From: Akkermansia muciniphila
Lineage (GTDB): Bacteria; Verrucomicrobiota; Verrucomicrobiia; Opitutales; Opitutaceae
Assembly (NCBI GenBank): GCA_945888375.1
Contig: CAMCZZ010000004.1
Span: forward strand, 1 to 64,000
Direction of reading: 5' to 3'
Length of the DNA stretch: 64,000 bases
Part shown: positions 52,854 through 62,167 of the stretch, piece after piece
Layout of the letters: each line of letters begins with the position of its first letter
How positions within the stretch are numbered: the first letter of the stretch is position 1
Made by a program: the position numbers and the translations under genes
The notes under the pieces: generated by a model
The model's database searches: none
What the model saw: only the letters and a program-made list of their open reading frames with translations
Told to the model about the DNA's origin: nothing

Positions 52854-53999
52854 TCAGAGTCCGAAGACATTAAAGGCGACTGCGAAAATCGCGTCGGCGA
52901 TAATGATGAGAAGCAGCCCCATGACGACCGCCGAGGTCGCCGCCCGCCCCACCCCGGCCGCGCTGCGTTCGGCCAGCAGGCCCCGATGACAACCCGCCAG
53001 ACCCACCAGCACGCCGTAGGCGCCGGCCTTGATCACGCCGGTGGCGACATCGGAAAGGTCGATCGCCGACATGGTCTGCACCCAGTAGGCGGCGGGCGGG
53101 ATGTCGAGCAGCCCGAGCGACACCACCATGCCGCCGAGAATGCCGAGGAAATTCGCATAGAGGGCGAGCAGAGGCATCATCAATCCGAGCGCGACCAGGC
53201 GGGGTAGCACGAGAAAATCGACCGCACGGATGCCGAGCGTCTCGAGTGCGTCGATCTCGTCGTTCGCGCGCATATTGCCCAGTGTCGCCGCAAAGGCGGC
53301 GCCGGTGCGGCCGGCGAGGATGAAGGCTGTCATCATCGAGCCGAGTTCGCGCACCATCACCAAGCCGACCGCGTCTGCGACGTAGATGTCGGCCCCGAAT
53401 TGCCGCATTAAAATCGCCGACTGATACGCCATGATGAGCCCGACCAGCAGGCTGATGAGGCTGACAATGGGCAGCGACATCGCGCCGCACTGCTGGATTT
53501 CCTCAAGACAATCCCGCACGCGAAACTTCTGCGGATTGCGGGCGAGATAGACACCGCTCAGCACGCATTCGCCGAGGAAATGCGCGATCTCGCGAGTCTT
53601 GGCCCACACATCGGCCGCCGCCAAACCCACCGTGGCCACAAAGCTCTCGGCGCGATCCGCCGGTCGCGATTTCTCACAGGCCTGGGTAAATTGTTGCAGC
53701 ATCGCCTGCATGCCCGCCGGCAGGTGCTCCAGTTCGCAGCGCACGCCCGCGCCCTCCGCCCAACTGCGCATCTCGTGGATAAAAAGAAGGAGCGAGCTGT
53801 CCCAATCGCCAAGGTCGGTCCCGAGCGCGATGTGCAGACCATCCGGTTTTGCCGCTAGTTTTTCGGGGCTCCAACCGGGTTTCTCGGCCGTGACCCGCCA
53901 GACTCCGCCCAAGGTGACGCGCATCTCGCCACCGGCCGATTCCACGCGGACGGAAGCCTCGCAGGGCGACGCGACGGGAGGAGGAACGGGACGGGCCAT
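52854..53999 (-). CDS. mlaE: Mla-type permease with N-terminal STAS-like domain
   Basis: A lipid ABC transporter permease. Residues about 1-120 resemble a STAS domain (GGEMRVTLGGVWRVTAEKPGW, SLLLFIHEMRSWAEGAGV), a job done by MlaB as a separate protein in E. coli. The MlaE domain follows with IVSLISLLVGLIMAYQSAIL near residue 180, FILAGRTGAAFAATLGNMRANDEIDALETLG near 250 (quoted in part), and several membrane spans to the end. First gene of the operon permease-ATPase-MCE-lipoprotein. Length is 381 aa. Confidence 0.9.
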   Translation of the reverse strand: MARPVPPPVASPCEASVRVESAGGEMRVTLGGVWRVTAEKPGWSPEKLAAKPDGLHIALGTDLGDWDSSLLLFIHEMRSWAEGAGVRCELEHLPAGMQAMLQQFTQACEKSRPADRAESFVATVGLAAADVWAKTREIAHFLGECVLSGVYLARNPQKFRVRDCLEEIQQCGAMSLPIVSLISLLVGLIMAYQSAILMRQFGADIYVADAVGLVMVRELGSMMTAFILAGRTGAAFAATLGNMRANDEIDALETLGIRAVDFLVLPRLVALGLMMPLLALYANFLGILGGMVVSLGLLDIPPAAYWVQTMSAIDLSDVATGVIKAGAYGVLVGLAGCHRGLLAERSAAGVGRAATSAVVMGLLLIIIADAIFAVAFNVFGL

Positions 54000-54078
54000 G
54001 CGCTAGGTTGGGCCAGCGAAACGGGGTTGCGCAAACGATTCCTTGCCGCCCGCCCGCTTGATCCCGCTCCCTTAATGC

Positions 54079-54750
54079 ATGTCACCACGTTTCCGCACCG
54101 TCCTCTTCGACCTGGATGGCACCCTGCTCGATCATTTTTCCGCCATTCATCGCGCGCACTCGCACGTGCGCCGTCACTACGGCCTGCCTGATGCCACCCG
54201 CGGGGAGGTGTTGCGCGCGATCGGCGGCGGCCTGCCTGAAGCCCTGAAAAAAACCCTCGGCCCCACCCACGGGCATCTCCTAGAGGAGGCCCTGCCGGTC
54301 TACCGCGCCTACTGGGACGCCACCCTGCTCGACGATGCCGTGCTCTTCCCCGGCGCGATCGACTTACTGGAAAAACTTCACGCCGCCGGGTCCGTCTGCG
54401 CCGTCTTCACCAACAAGCACGGCCCGTCCGCGCGCCGGGTCTGCTCCCACCTCGGCCTTGACCCGTTCCTTGCCGGGGTTTTCGGGGCGACCGATACCGC
54501 GTGGCTGAAACCACAGCCGGAATTCACGGCGCATGTGCTACGCTCGCTCTCCGTCGAGGCGGCAGCAACCGCGCTCGTGGGCGATTCACCTTGGGATGTG
54601 GATGCTGCCCGTCTGGGCGGACTGGGCGGTTGTTTCGCCGTCACCACCGGCACCCACTCCGCTGAACAACTCCGCACCCACGGCGCTCCCTTCGTCGCAG
54701 CCGGGCTACCCGGGCTGGTAAACGAATTATTCACTGGCGCTCACTCGTAG
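54079..54750 (+). CDS. HAD-family phosphatase (phosphoglycolate phosphatase-like)
   Basis: A Mg-dependent haloacid dehalogenase-type phosphatase. Motif I is TVLFDLDGTLLDH near residue 7 (nucleophile Asp), motif II FTNKHGPSA near 112, motif III with KPQPEFTAHVL near 148 and motif IV VGDSPWDVDAARLGG near 170. A helical cap lies between. Length of 223 aa matches Gph/PpaX-like enzymes. Convergent with the efflux permease gene by a 10-bp overlap. Confidence 0.88.
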   Translation: MSPRFRTVLFDLDGTLLDHFSAIHRAHSHVRRHYGLPDATRGEVLRAIGGGLPEALKKTLGPTHGHLLEEALPVYRAYWDATLLDDAVLFPGAIDLLEKLHAAGSVCAVFTNKHGPSARRVCSHLGLDPFLAGVFGATDTAWLKPQPEFTAHVLRSLSVEAAATALVGDSPWDVDAARLGGLGGCFAVTTGTHSAEQLRTHGAPFVAAGLPGLVNELFTGAHS

Positions 54751-55985
54751 CGCAGGGCCTCGATGGGATCGAGTTTGGCCGCCTGGATCGCCGGATAGAT
54801 GCCCGCCAGCACGCCGGCGCTGACGCTAAAGATAAAGCCCACCACGAAAGCAGACGGCGAGAGCAGCGGTGTGCTGCCCGGCGGCAGCGTAGCCGAGAGG
54901 ACTTTAATCAAGGCGACGGCGACCGCCACGCCCGCCGCGCCGCCGAGCAGACTTAGCGTCACCGCCTCGGCCACGAACTGGCTGAAGATATTGAAGGGCG
55001 TGGCGCCTACCGCCTTGCGGATGCCGATCTCCCGCACGCGCTCGTTGATCGACGCCAGCATGAGATTCATGATGCCAATGCCGCTCACCAGCAGTGACAC
55101 CCCCGCGATGGCGCTGCCGCCGATCACGAAGCTGGCCTTGGTGCTGGCGAAGCTGGCCAGCTGTTCCTCGTTGGTGCGGACATTGAAGTCGATGATACCG
55201 CGATGTTGCTGGGCGAGGACGTTAGAGGCGGCATCCACCGTCTCGCGCAAACGGGTGATATCCGCCGCCTTGAAGTTCAGATAACTAAGACGGTCGGAAC
55301 GCTGCACCTTGGTCGCCATGGTGGTGACGGGCACGAAGGCGATTTCGTTCTTCCAATCCAAGGTGTTGTAGGTGCCCCACAGCCGTTCGTAATGCTGAAG
55401 CAAACCGATCACACGAAAAGGCCGATCGTTGAAATCGATGAAGGCGCCAAGCGGTTCCTCGCCAAGGGCGAACAGGCGATCGCGAATCTTGCTGCCGATG
55501 ATGATGACCTCCGCATCGTCGTGCAGGTCGAGGTCAGAAAAGGCCCGGCCGGAGGCGACCTCGTAGCGATTGATCTCGAGGATAGCGTTGGTAACGCCCA
55601 GCACACGCGCGCCGCGGCGGCCCTCAAAGCTCTTGCCTCCGCGCACGAGGCGGGGGCGCGTCGCCTCGATCTCGGGGGAAACCAAGGCCGCCTGCGGCAC
55701 GAGGGCGGCAATCGCCCTGGCGTCCGCACGTGTAAGGCCAGGCGAGACGGCAGCTAGGGGGGCCTGTCTTTCCTTCACCCCCTGCGCGGTCGTGGAGATT
55801 TTCTCGATGCCGCCCTGCTCCTGCAGCGAGACCTCCCACCCCTTGAAAAATCCTTCCATGAAGCCCGTGGTCAGGACCATCGAGGCCACGCCGAGCATCA
55901 CGCAACTGATGGTAAGCAGGGAGCGCAGCTTGTGCCCCCAGATTTCAGCGAAACCATTGACCACCCCGAAAAACAATCGCCTCAT
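54741..55985 (-). CDS. MacB/FtsX-type ABC transporter permease
   Basis: One N-terminal helix (LLTISCVMLGVASMVLTTGFM) is followed by a periplasmic MacB-type domain (residues 50-270). Three C-terminal helices follow: GSAIAGVSLLVSGIGIMNLML, EAVTLSLLGGAAGVAVAVALI and SAFVVGFIFSVSAGVLAGIYPA. The conserved REIGIRKAVGA motif lies near 315. Length is 414 aa. The stop-start ATGA overlap with the ATPase gene and the MacA-like gene upstream make an efflux set. Confidence 0.9.
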   Translation of the reverse strand: MRRLFFGVVNGFAEIWGHKLRSLLTISCVMLGVASMVLTTGFMEGFFKGWEVSLQEQGGIEKISTTAQGVKERQAPLAAVSPGLTRADARAIAALVPQAALVSPEIEATRPRLVRGGKSFEGRRGARVLGVTNAILEINRYEVASGRAFSDLDLHDDAEVIIIGSKIRDRLFALGEEPLGAFIDFNDRPFRVIGLLQHYERLWGTYNTLDWKNEIAFVPVTTMATKVQRSDRLSYLNFKAADITRLRETVDAASNVLAQQHRGIIDFNVRTNEEQLASFASTKASFVIGGSAIAGVSLLVSGIGIMNLMLASINERVREIGIRKAVGATPFNIFSQFVAEAVTLSLLGGAAGVAVAVALIKVLSATLPPGSTPLLSPSAFVVGFIFSVSAGVLAGIYPAIQAAKLDPIEALRYE

Positions 55986-56674
55986 GCGAACCCTCCTTCG
56001 GTGACTAGGCCGTCACGCACGTGCAATTGTCGCCGGAAATGCGCCGCGATTTCGGGCGAGTGGGTGACGACCACGATGGTGCGCCCGAGGCGGTTCAGCT
56101 CCTTGAACAAATCGAGGATGGCGGCGGCGGTTTTGGTATCGAGATTACCCGTGGGCTCGTCGGCGAGCAGGATGCGTGGCTCGTTCACCAAGGCGCGGGC
56201 GATAGCCACGCGCTGACGCTGGCCGCCGGAGAGCTCGCCCGGCTTGTGATGCGCACGATTGGTCATGCCGACCAAGTCGAGGGCGCGGTCAACGCGATCC
56301 TCCGCGTCGTCAGGCGGCGAGCCGTGGTAAGCGAGAGGCAGGGCGACATTCGCACGCACGGAAAGACGCGGCAGAAGGTTGAAGGCCTGAAAAACAAAGC
56401 CGATTTTCTCGGCCCGGACACGCGCGCGCTGACTCTCGTTTAGCGAGGCAACGGGACGGTTCTCGAAAAAAATCTCCCCAGAGCTGGGCGAATCGAGAAA
56501 CCCCAGCAGGTGCATCAGGGTCGACTTGCCCGAACCGGACGGGCCAAGGATGGCCACGGCCTCGCCCTCGCTCAGGGTAAACGAAGCGTCCACCAACGCG
56601 TCCACAATAACGTCGCCCATCGGGTAACGTTTACCGACGCGATCGAGACGGAGAACTTCGAAGCCTAGGGGCAT
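55982..56674 (-). CDS. MacB/LolD-type ABC transporter ATPase
   Basis: Walker A is AILGPSGSGKSTLMHLLGFL near residue 43, signature GELSGGQRQRVAIARAL near 147 and Walker B RILLADEPTGNLD near 165. Switch His lies in VVVTHSPEIAAHF. Length of 230 aa fits the LolD/MacB group. Coupled by overlap to the permease gene. A large inverted repeat lies directly upstream, between this gene and the adaptor gene. Confidence 0.94.
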   Translation of the reverse strand: MPLGFEVLRLDRVGKRYPMGDVIVDALVDASFTLSEGEAVAILGPSGSGKSTLMHLLGFLDSPSSGEIFFENRPVASLNESQRARVRAEKIGFVFQAFNLLPRLSVRANVALPLAYHGSPPDDAEDRVDRALDLVGMTNRAHHKPGELSGGQRQRVAIARALVNEPRILLADEPTGNLDTKTAAAILDLFKELNRLGRTIVVVTHSPEIAAHFRRQLHVRDGLVTEGGFA

Positions 56675-56685
56675 CGGATGGGTTT

Positions 56686-56765
56686 CCCACCAAACACACG
56701 AAACAACACGAAAAGGAGGACCTCCAATGCGTTCATATTTCGTGTCATTTCGTGTGTTTCGTGGG
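56686..56765. repeat. inverted repeat with 28-bp arms
   Basis: The arms at 56686-56713 and 56738-56765 pair over 28 bp with about three mismatches; they contain words such as AACACACGAAACAACACGAA and TTTCGTGTGTTTCGTGGG. An inner perfect GGAGG-A-CCTCC sits at 56715-56725. The repeat lies between the adaptor and ATPase genes. It looks like a dispersed REP-type or miniature element. Confidence 0.65.
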
Positions 56766-56778
56766 CCATGGTGCAGTG

Positions 56779-57918
56779 TTATTTATCCTGGCTGAACTTC
56801 ACGCCAGGCGGGCGTTGCAGGGAGACCTCGGCGGTCTCGGCGAGGCCGGATTTAATCTCGACGTGGCTGTCGTCGCGCACGCCCAGCTCAACCTTGGTTT
56901 TGACCGGCTCCGCCTTCGCTTCCGCCGCGCGCACGAAGACGAACCAATCGCCGCTGGTCTGGTCATTAAAAACCGACGTATGCGGCACAGAGAGGGTCTG
57001 TATCGAAGTGGCGGTGACGATGTGAACTCGCGCGGTCATACCGGGACGCACGCGCGGATGGGAACGCTCGATGGCGATCTGGAGCGGAAAATCCTTGGAA
57101 GCGCCTGAGCTGCCGCCCGCTCCGCCCACTTGGGAGTTTCCCCCGGCGGCCTTGCCGGCGGCGGGGGCGATGAAGGTGATGCGCCCGGCAGCCTTGGCTT
57201 CGGGCACGGACTCGAAGGTAATCTCGACCGACATGTCCGGCGTGAGCACGGCAACGTCGATCTCGTTGATCGCGGCCTCGACGCGGAGGCGGGTGAGGTC
57301 GGCGAGCTCGAGCAAGGTGTTGCCCTCGCGGCCGGCGTCGGCGCCGGTGACGATCATGCCCGGGCGCGCAGCGAGGCTGAGCACGCGGCCCGAGTAGGGC
57401 GCGGTGATCACACCCTTGGCGAGGGAGTTTTCCAACAGGCGCACCCGTGCCTCCTGCGAAGCGGTTTCATTATCAGCCAGACGGAAGGCGATCTCGGCCT
57501 CCTTGCGCTCCTTCTCCGTTACGAGAGCCTTCGCGGCGAGGGAACGGAGCCGGTTGAACTCCAGTTCGGCCCGCTCGGTGCGGAGGCGGGCCCCTGCCAC
57601 CCCTAGCCGAGCGTCGTCGAGTTGCACGCGGAGCGTGCTTTGATCCAGCTCAATAAGGGGCTGGCCGAGCGTGACCTCCGCCCCGGCTTCGACCAGCACG
57701 CGGGCAATGCGGCCGCTGACCTCGGAGCGGATCTCGGTGGAAAGCACCGGTGTGATCGTGCCGTTGATTACCGCGGTCTGTCTAAGGTCGCGCCGCTCAG
57801 GTTTGGCATAGGTATAGACGACCTTGACCGCTTCGGCGGAAGAGCGGGCGTGCAACACCCATGCGATGCAGCCGGCGAGGAGACCAAGGGCGACGACGAT
57901 CCAGAGCAGGCGTTTCAT
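56779..57918 (-). CDS. MacA/HlyD-type periplasmic adaptor of an efflux system
   Basis: An N-terminal membrane anchor (LLWIVVALGLLAGCIAWVLHA) is followed by the barrel-sandwich pattern INGTITPVLSTEIRSEVSGR near residue 52 and a coiled-coil hairpin region (RTERAELEFNRLRSLAAKAL, residues 100-160). KGVITAPYSGRVLSLAARPG then closes the lipoyl-like domain near 175. A beta-barrel and membrane-proximal domain finish the protein. Length of 379 aa is normal. The track start at 58023 overlaps the citramalate synthase end; ATG 57918 fits the anchor. It is 37 bp after cimA. Confidence 0.9.
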   Translation of the reverse strand: MKRLLWIVVALGLLAGCIAWVLHARSSAEAVKVVYTYAKPERRDLRQTAVINGTITPVLSTEIRSEVSGRIARVLVEAGAEVTLGQPLIELDQSTLRVQLDDARLGVAGARLRTERAELEFNRLRSLAAKALVTEKERKEAEIAFRLADNETASQEARVRLLENSLAKGVITAPYSGRVLSLAARPGMIVTGADAGREGNTLLELADLTRLRVEAAINEIDVAVLTPDMSVEITFESVPEAKAAGRITFIAPAAGKAAGGNSQVGGAGGSSGASKDFPLQIAIERSHPRVRPGMTARVHIVTATSIQTLSVPHTSVFNDQTSGDWFVFVRAAEAKAEPVKTKVELGVRDDSHVEIKSGLAETAEVSLQRPPGVKFSQDK

Positions 57919-57955
57919 AAGGGGAAAGGCAGGGTGGAACTGCCCCACCCTGCAA

Positions 57956-59518
57956 TCAACCGGCGAGGTGGTGGCTAACCGCGTCGAGCAGCGCCTCCCA
58001 GGAGGCGTCGATGATGTTGTCACTCACGCCGACGGTGCCCCAGACGCGCGTGCCGTGGCCGCTCTCGATCAAGACGCGGGTGCGGGCGTTGGCGCCGTTG
58101 CGGCCGTCGAGGATGCGGACCTTGTAGTCGCGCAGCTCCATGTCGCGGATGCGCGGATAGGCGGGCTCAAGCGCGAGACGAAGAGCCTTGTCGAGCGCGC
58201 CCACGGGACCACTGCATTCGGCGACGGTGTGGCGGGCCTCGCCGTTTACGGTAAGTTTGACGGTGGCCTCGGCGACGAGACGCCCGGCCGGCCCGCGTTC
58301 GACGATCACGCGGTAGCTTTCAATCTCGAAGAAGTTTTTCGTCCGGCCGAGGGTTCGCGCAATCAGGAGGGCGAGCGAGGCGTCGGCGGCCTCGAACTCG
58401 TAGCCGCGGAACTCGAGGTCCTTCAGTTGCTCGATGAGCGATTTCATCTCGGGCGCCTTCTCGTCGAGTTCGAAGCCGAGCTCTTTGGCCTTCATCGCGA
58501 CCGAGCTGCGGCCGGCCATGTCAGAGACAAGCACGCGGGTGCGGTTGCCGACGAGGGCGGGATCGATGTGCTCGTAGGAGGACTTTACCTTCTGCGCGGC
58601 GTTGGCGTGGAGGCCGCCCTTGTGGGCGAAGGCGGAGGCGCCGACGTAGGGCGCTTTGGTGTCGGGCTTGAGGTTGGCAAGCTCGTCAAAAGTGAGGGAG
58701 AGCTCGCGCAGGCCGGCGAGGTTTTCCGCGCAACGGGCGGTCTTGCCCATCTTGAGGAACAAGCTCGGCAGGATGGTGAACAGGTTGGCGTTGCCGGTGC
58801 GCTCGCCGTAGCCGTTGGCCGTGCCCTGCACGAGGGTCGCGCCCGCCGCCACGCCAGCGAGCGAAAGCGCGACGCCGAGACCGGAGTCGTTGTGGGTATG
58901 CACGCCGACCTTATCCGGGCCAAACTCGGCCACGACCTTGGCGACGATGGCCTTAAAGTCATCGACGAGCGTGCCGCCGTTGGTGTCGCACAGGGTGAGG
59001 TTGCTGGCGCCGCCCTTGATCGCGGCGCGGAGGGTCTTGAGCGCATACTCCGGGTCGGCCTTGAAGCCGTCGAAGAAATGCTCGGCGTCGTAGACCACCT
59101 CGCGGCCCTGGGCCGTGACGTAGCGGATGGAGTCCTCGATCATGGCGAGATTTTCCTCGAGCGTGGTGCGGAGGATTTCCGTGACGTGGAGCGTCCAGGT
59201 TTTGCCTACGAGCGTGAGCACGGGCGTCTCGGCGGCGAGCAGGGTGGCGAGTTGAGGATCCTCGGCGGCGGTGATGCCCGCCCGGCGGGTGGAGCCGAAG
59301 GCGGCGAGTTTGGCGTGGGTGAACTTTAGTTTTTTAGCCTCGGCGAAAAACGTGATGTCCCGGGGATTGGAGCCGGGAAAGCCGCCCTCGATGTAGTCCA
59401 CCCCGAAGGCGTCGAGTTTTTGCGCGATCAGGAGCTTGTCCGTCACGGAGAAGCTGATGCCCTCCCCCTGCGTGCCATCGCGGAGAGTGGTGTCGTAGAT
59501 TTTAACGGCGTTGCTCAT
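57956..59518 (-). CDS. cimA: citramalate synthase
   Basis: Condenses pyruvate and acetyl-CoA to (R)-citramalate in the threonine-independent isoleucine route; the same fold serves isopropylmalate synthase. It opens KIYDTTLRDGTQGEGISFSV near residue 6, with NLTLCDTNGGTLVDD and GVHTHNDSGLGVALSLAG (metal-binding HxH block) near 195-230. YGERTGNANLFTILPSL follows. A C-terminal LeuA-dimer regulatory domain (residues 390-520) has KVRILDGRNGANARTRVLIE. Length of 520 aa matches TIGR00977-type enzymes. ATG 59518 is right. A leader peptide and attenuator lie upstream. Confidence 0.93.
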   Translation of the reverse strand: MSNAVKIYDTTLRDGTQGEGISFSVTDKLLIAQKLDAFGVDYIEGGFPGSNPRDITFFAEAKKLKFTHAKLAAFGSTRRAGITAAEDPQLATLLAAETPVLTLVGKTWTLHVTEILRTTLEENLAMIEDSIRYVTAQGREVVYDAEHFFDGFKADPEYALKTLRAAIKGGASNLTLCDTNGGTLVDDFKAIVAKVVAEFGPDKVGVHTHNDSGLGVALSLAGVAAGATLVQGTANGYGERTGNANLFTILPSLFLKMGKTARCAENLAGLRELSLTFDELANLKPDTKAPYVGASAFAHKGGLHANAAQKVKSSYEHIDPALVGNRTRVLVSDMAGRSSVAMKAKELGFELDEKAPEMKSLIEQLKDLEFRGYEFEAADASLALLIARTLGRTKNFFEIESYRVIVERGPAGRLVAEATVKLTVNGEARHTVAECSGPVGALDKALRLALEPAYPRIRDMELRDYKVRILDGRNGANARTRVLIESGHGTRVWGTVGVSDNIIDASWEALLDAVSHHLAG

Positions 59519-59597
59519 GGTAGGTTTGGCCGGCGCGGGGCCGGCAGGGAGGAGTCGTAGGGGGAACGGTGAAGGGATGATTGAGCGGGGGAAACGA

Positions 59598-59628
59598 AAA
59601 ACCCCGGGCGCTTTAGCCCCGGGGTTTT
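59598..59628 (-). terminator. attenuator terminator upstream of cimA
   Basis: On the - strand AAAACCCCGGG and CCCGGGGTTTT form an 11-bp perfect stem with a 9-nt loop, followed by TCGTTT. It lies 80 bp upstream of the cimA start and 28 bp after the leader stop, so it is placed to end transcription before cimA. Confidence 0.75.
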
Positions 59629-59655
59629 CGAAAATCAGCGGCGTGCGTCGTGCAG

Positions 59656-59724
59656 TTACGCCAGGATTCCCGCCCCAGGAGGGCGGGTAATAATCAAAAA
59701 GTTGTGGATCCTCACGTGGTGCAC
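59656..59724 (-). CDS. branched-chain amino-acid leader peptide
   Basis: A 22-codon frame starting at GTG encodes ...RIHNFLIITRPPGAGILA and then TAA. Four Ile (ATC, ATT, ATT, ATC), two Leu and Val codons are concentrated in it, with IleIle adjacent. A GGGGAG lies just before the first GTG. Together with the two downstream hairpins this is the layout of ilv/leu-type attenuation leaders. Ribosome stalling at Ile codons would let cimA be transcribed when isoleucine is scarce. Too short for the ORF track. Start codon is uncertain (GTG 59724 or the next GTG). Confidence 0.7.
   Translation of the reverse strand: MHHVRIHNFLIITRPPGAGILA
59669..59687 (-). promoter_or_regulatory. pause/antiterminator hairpin within the cimA leader
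   Basis: CCCGCCC-TCCTG-GGGCGGG is a perfect 7-bp stem overlapping the end of the leader-peptide frame. Its G-run can alternatively face the C-run of the terminator stem, as in mutually exclusive attenuator structures. Confidence 0.55.
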
Positions 59725-59843
59725 TGCTCCCCAACGAAGCCTCGGCCTCGCGCTTGTCGAGGGCGTTTTCGCAGGGGCCGAGCGAGATTTGTGGCCCTCC
59801 TCCGCTTGCCAGCACGCTCCGGCTGGTCCCTTTATCGACTTTC

Positions 59844-62102
59844 GTGCCGCCTCCGCCCCCCAAGCCTCGTCCTGCCCCGTCCGTCGCCGCCGGGACCGCC
59901 AACACCCTGACCGGCGTGCTGGAGCGCATCGTTTTCCACAACGAAGAGAACCACTACACCATCGCCGAGTTCCGCCCCGACGAGGGCGACGAGCGCGTGA
60001 CCATCGTCGGGGCCCTGCCTGGCGTGCAATGCGGCGAGACCCTCCACCTCCACGGTTCCTGGGCCAGCCACGCCCAGCACGGCGCCCAATTCAAAATAGA
60101 ACGCTTCACCAGCGAACTGCCATCCAGCGTCTACGGTATCCGCAAATACCTCGGCTCCGGCCTCGTGCCCGGCGTGGGCAAGGTCTACGCCAACAAGATC
60201 GTCGACGCCTTCGGCACCGCTACCTTCCGCGTCCTTTCCGAGGAGTCTGCCCGCCTGCGTGACGTGCCCGGCATCGGCAAGGTCCGCGCCACCGCGATCA
60301 AAAAGGCCTGGGACGAGCAACGCGCCTTCCGCGAACTCTACATCTTTCTCCAAACCTACGGCGTCACCCCCGGCCAGTGCGTAAAGTTGATCGAGAAATA
60401 CGGCGCCGAGTCGCGCTCCATCCTGCAAAACCAGCCTTACCGCGTGGCCCGAGAAATCGACGGCATCGGCTTCAAGACCGCCGACCGCATCGCCATCAAT
60501 CTGGGGTTTGCCAACGACGCCCCACCCCGCCTCGACGCGGGCCTGCTCTACGCGCTGGAGACCCTTCAGGAGGAGGGCCACACCGCCTTGCGCGAGGCCG
60601 ACCTGCGGGACTACGCCGCCACCCTGCTGGAAGCTTCGGGGGAACGCATCAGTGCCCGCATCGCAGCCCTTGTGGCAGACAAAACCCTGTCGCTACACAC
60701 GCCCGCCGGCGTGGCCGAGCCCCTGCCCGGCTCCAGCCTCATCCAACTTCCCTTGCTTGATCGCGCCGAGCAAAAGATCGCCGACGCCGTCCACCGCCTG
60801 CGCCTGGTGCCGAGCGGACTACCGCCGATCAAACACGACGCCGCTCTGGTGTGGGCCGAGGAAAAGGCCGGGTTCACCTTCGCCCAGGCCCAGCGCGACG
60901 CCGTCCGCGCCTCGCTGCTCGCCAAGGTCTCCATCCTCACCGGCGGCCCCGGCACCGGCAAAACCTCCTGCCTGCGCGCCCTAGTCGAGATCCTGAAGGC
61001 CAAAAAAGTCCGCCTCGCCCTCGCCGCCCCCACCGGCCGCGCCGCCCAGCGCCTGACCGAGACCACCGGCGCTTTCGCCCAGACCCTGCACCGCCTGCTG
61101 AAGTTCAACCCCCAGCGCGGCGGCTTCGACGCCAACGAGGACGCGCCCCTCGCCACCGATTTCCTGGTCGTGGACGAGGCCTCCATGCTCGATACCCGCC
61201 TTGCCGCCGCCGTCTTCGCCGCCATGCCGTCGCGCGCCCACCTCCTGCTGGTGGGCGACACCGACCAGCTCCCGAGCGTCGGCGCCGGCAACGTGCTAAA
61301 GGATCTCATCGCGACCGAGACCGTGCCCGTCACCCGCCTGACCATCGTCCATCGCCAGCAGGGCCAGAGCGAGATCGTGACCACCGCCCACGCCATCAAC
61401 GCCGGCGAGCCCGCCCTGCCCATCGCGGTCGATTCCCTCGAAAAACTTCAGCCCTGGGCCGACCTCACCTTCGTGGTGGCGCGCGACGCCGACGATTGTC
61501 TCCAGAAAGTCGTGACGCTCTGCGCAGAGTTCATCCCGACCCACTTCCCGTGGATGAAGCCCGGCCGCGACATCCAGGTGCTCGCCCCGATGCACAAGGG
61601 CACGGCGGGCGTGGGCAACCTCAACCTCCGCCTCCAGGCCTCGCTCAATCCCCACGGCGCCGGCCTGCGCGCCCCCGGCGGCGAGTTCCGGGTCGGCGAC
61701 AAGCTCATCCAGCTGCGCAACAACTACGACAAGGGGCTCTTCAACGGCGACATCGGCGTGGTCGTGGCGGCCGACCCCGAGGCCGGCACGCTCGACGCCG
61801 AGTTCGACGGCACACGCCACGCCTTCACCCGGGGCGAACTGGGCGACCTCGCCTTGGCCTACGCCATCAGCATCCACAAGAGCCAGGGCAGCGAATACGC
61901 CGCCGTGGTCATCCCGCTGCTGAAGGCGCATTTCATGATGCTTCAGCGGAATCTGATCTACACCGCCATCACGCGCGGGAAAAAGAAGGTCTTCCTGGTC
62001 GGCGAACCCGCAGCCTACGCCATGGCCGTCCGCAACAACGAGGCCAAGACCCGCTCCACCCACCTAAAGGAAAAAATCCTCGCGGCTGGGACGAAAGCCT
62101 GA
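59844..62102 (+). CDS. recD2: RecD2-family ATP-dependent DNA helicase
   Basis: A superfamily 1B 5'-3' helicase without RecBC. An N-terminal OB/HhH region contains [20 protein letters not shown], then [21 protein letters not shown]. Walker A is [20 protein letters not shown] near residue 365, motif II is [11 protein letters not shown] near 440, and [21 protein letters not shown] (quoted in part) is motif III. The UvrD-like C-terminus has [17 protein letters not shown] and [16 protein letters not shown] 59844 (PPPPPKPRP) is preferred to the track's TTG at 59754. Length about 752 aa. Divergent from the cimA leader. Confidence 0.92.
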   Translation: MPPPPPKPRPAPSVAAGTANTLTGVLERIVFHNEENHYTIAEFRPDEGDERVTIVGALPGVQCGETLHLHGSWASHAQHGAQFKIERFTSELPSSVYGIRKYLGSGLVPGVGKVYANKIVDAFGTATFRVLSEESARLRDVPGIGKVRATAIKKAWDEQRAFRELYIFLQTYGVTPGQCVKLIEKYGAESRSILQNQPYRVAREIDGIGFKTADRIAINLGFANDAPPRLDAGLLYALETLQEEGHTALREADLRDYAATLLEASGERISARIAALVADKTLSLHTPAGVAEPLPGSSLIQLPLLDRAEQKIADAVHRLRLVPSGLPPIKHDAALVWAEEKAGFTFAQAQRDAVRASLLAKVSILTGGPGTGKTSCLRALVEILKAKKVRLALAAPTGRAAQRLTETTGAFAQTLHRLLKFNPQRGGFDANEDAPLATDFLVVDEASMLDTRLAAAVFAAMPSRAHLLLVGDTDQLPSVGAGNVLKDLIATETVPVTRLTIVHRQQGQSEIVTTAHAINAGEPALPIAVDSLEKLQPWADLTFVVARDADDCLQKVVTLCAEFIPTHFPWMKPGRDIQVLAPMHKGTAGVGNLNLRLQASLNPHGAGLRAPGGEFRVGDKLIQLRNNYDKGLFNGDIGVVVAADPEAGTLDAEFDGTRHAFTRGELGDLALAYAISIHKSQGSEYAAVVIPLLKAHFMMLQRNLIYTAITRGKKKVFLVGEPAAYAMAVRNNEAKTRSTHLKEKILAAGTKA

Positions 62103-62167
62103 GCCCAGCCGGGCCCCCGCCTTTTCCCCAAGTTGACAAGCCCCCGTCGGCGCGCACGGCATGGCGC

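Noticed and set aside
59598-59724. T-box riboswitch upstream of cimA
   Set aside because: No T-box sequence or specifier stem was seen; a translated Ile-rich leader explains the structure better.
60851-62167. N-terminal extension of the mnmA open frame through recD2
   Set aside because: It runs in a different frame inside a real helicase gene; MnmA family proteins begin at the PP-loop near 62168.
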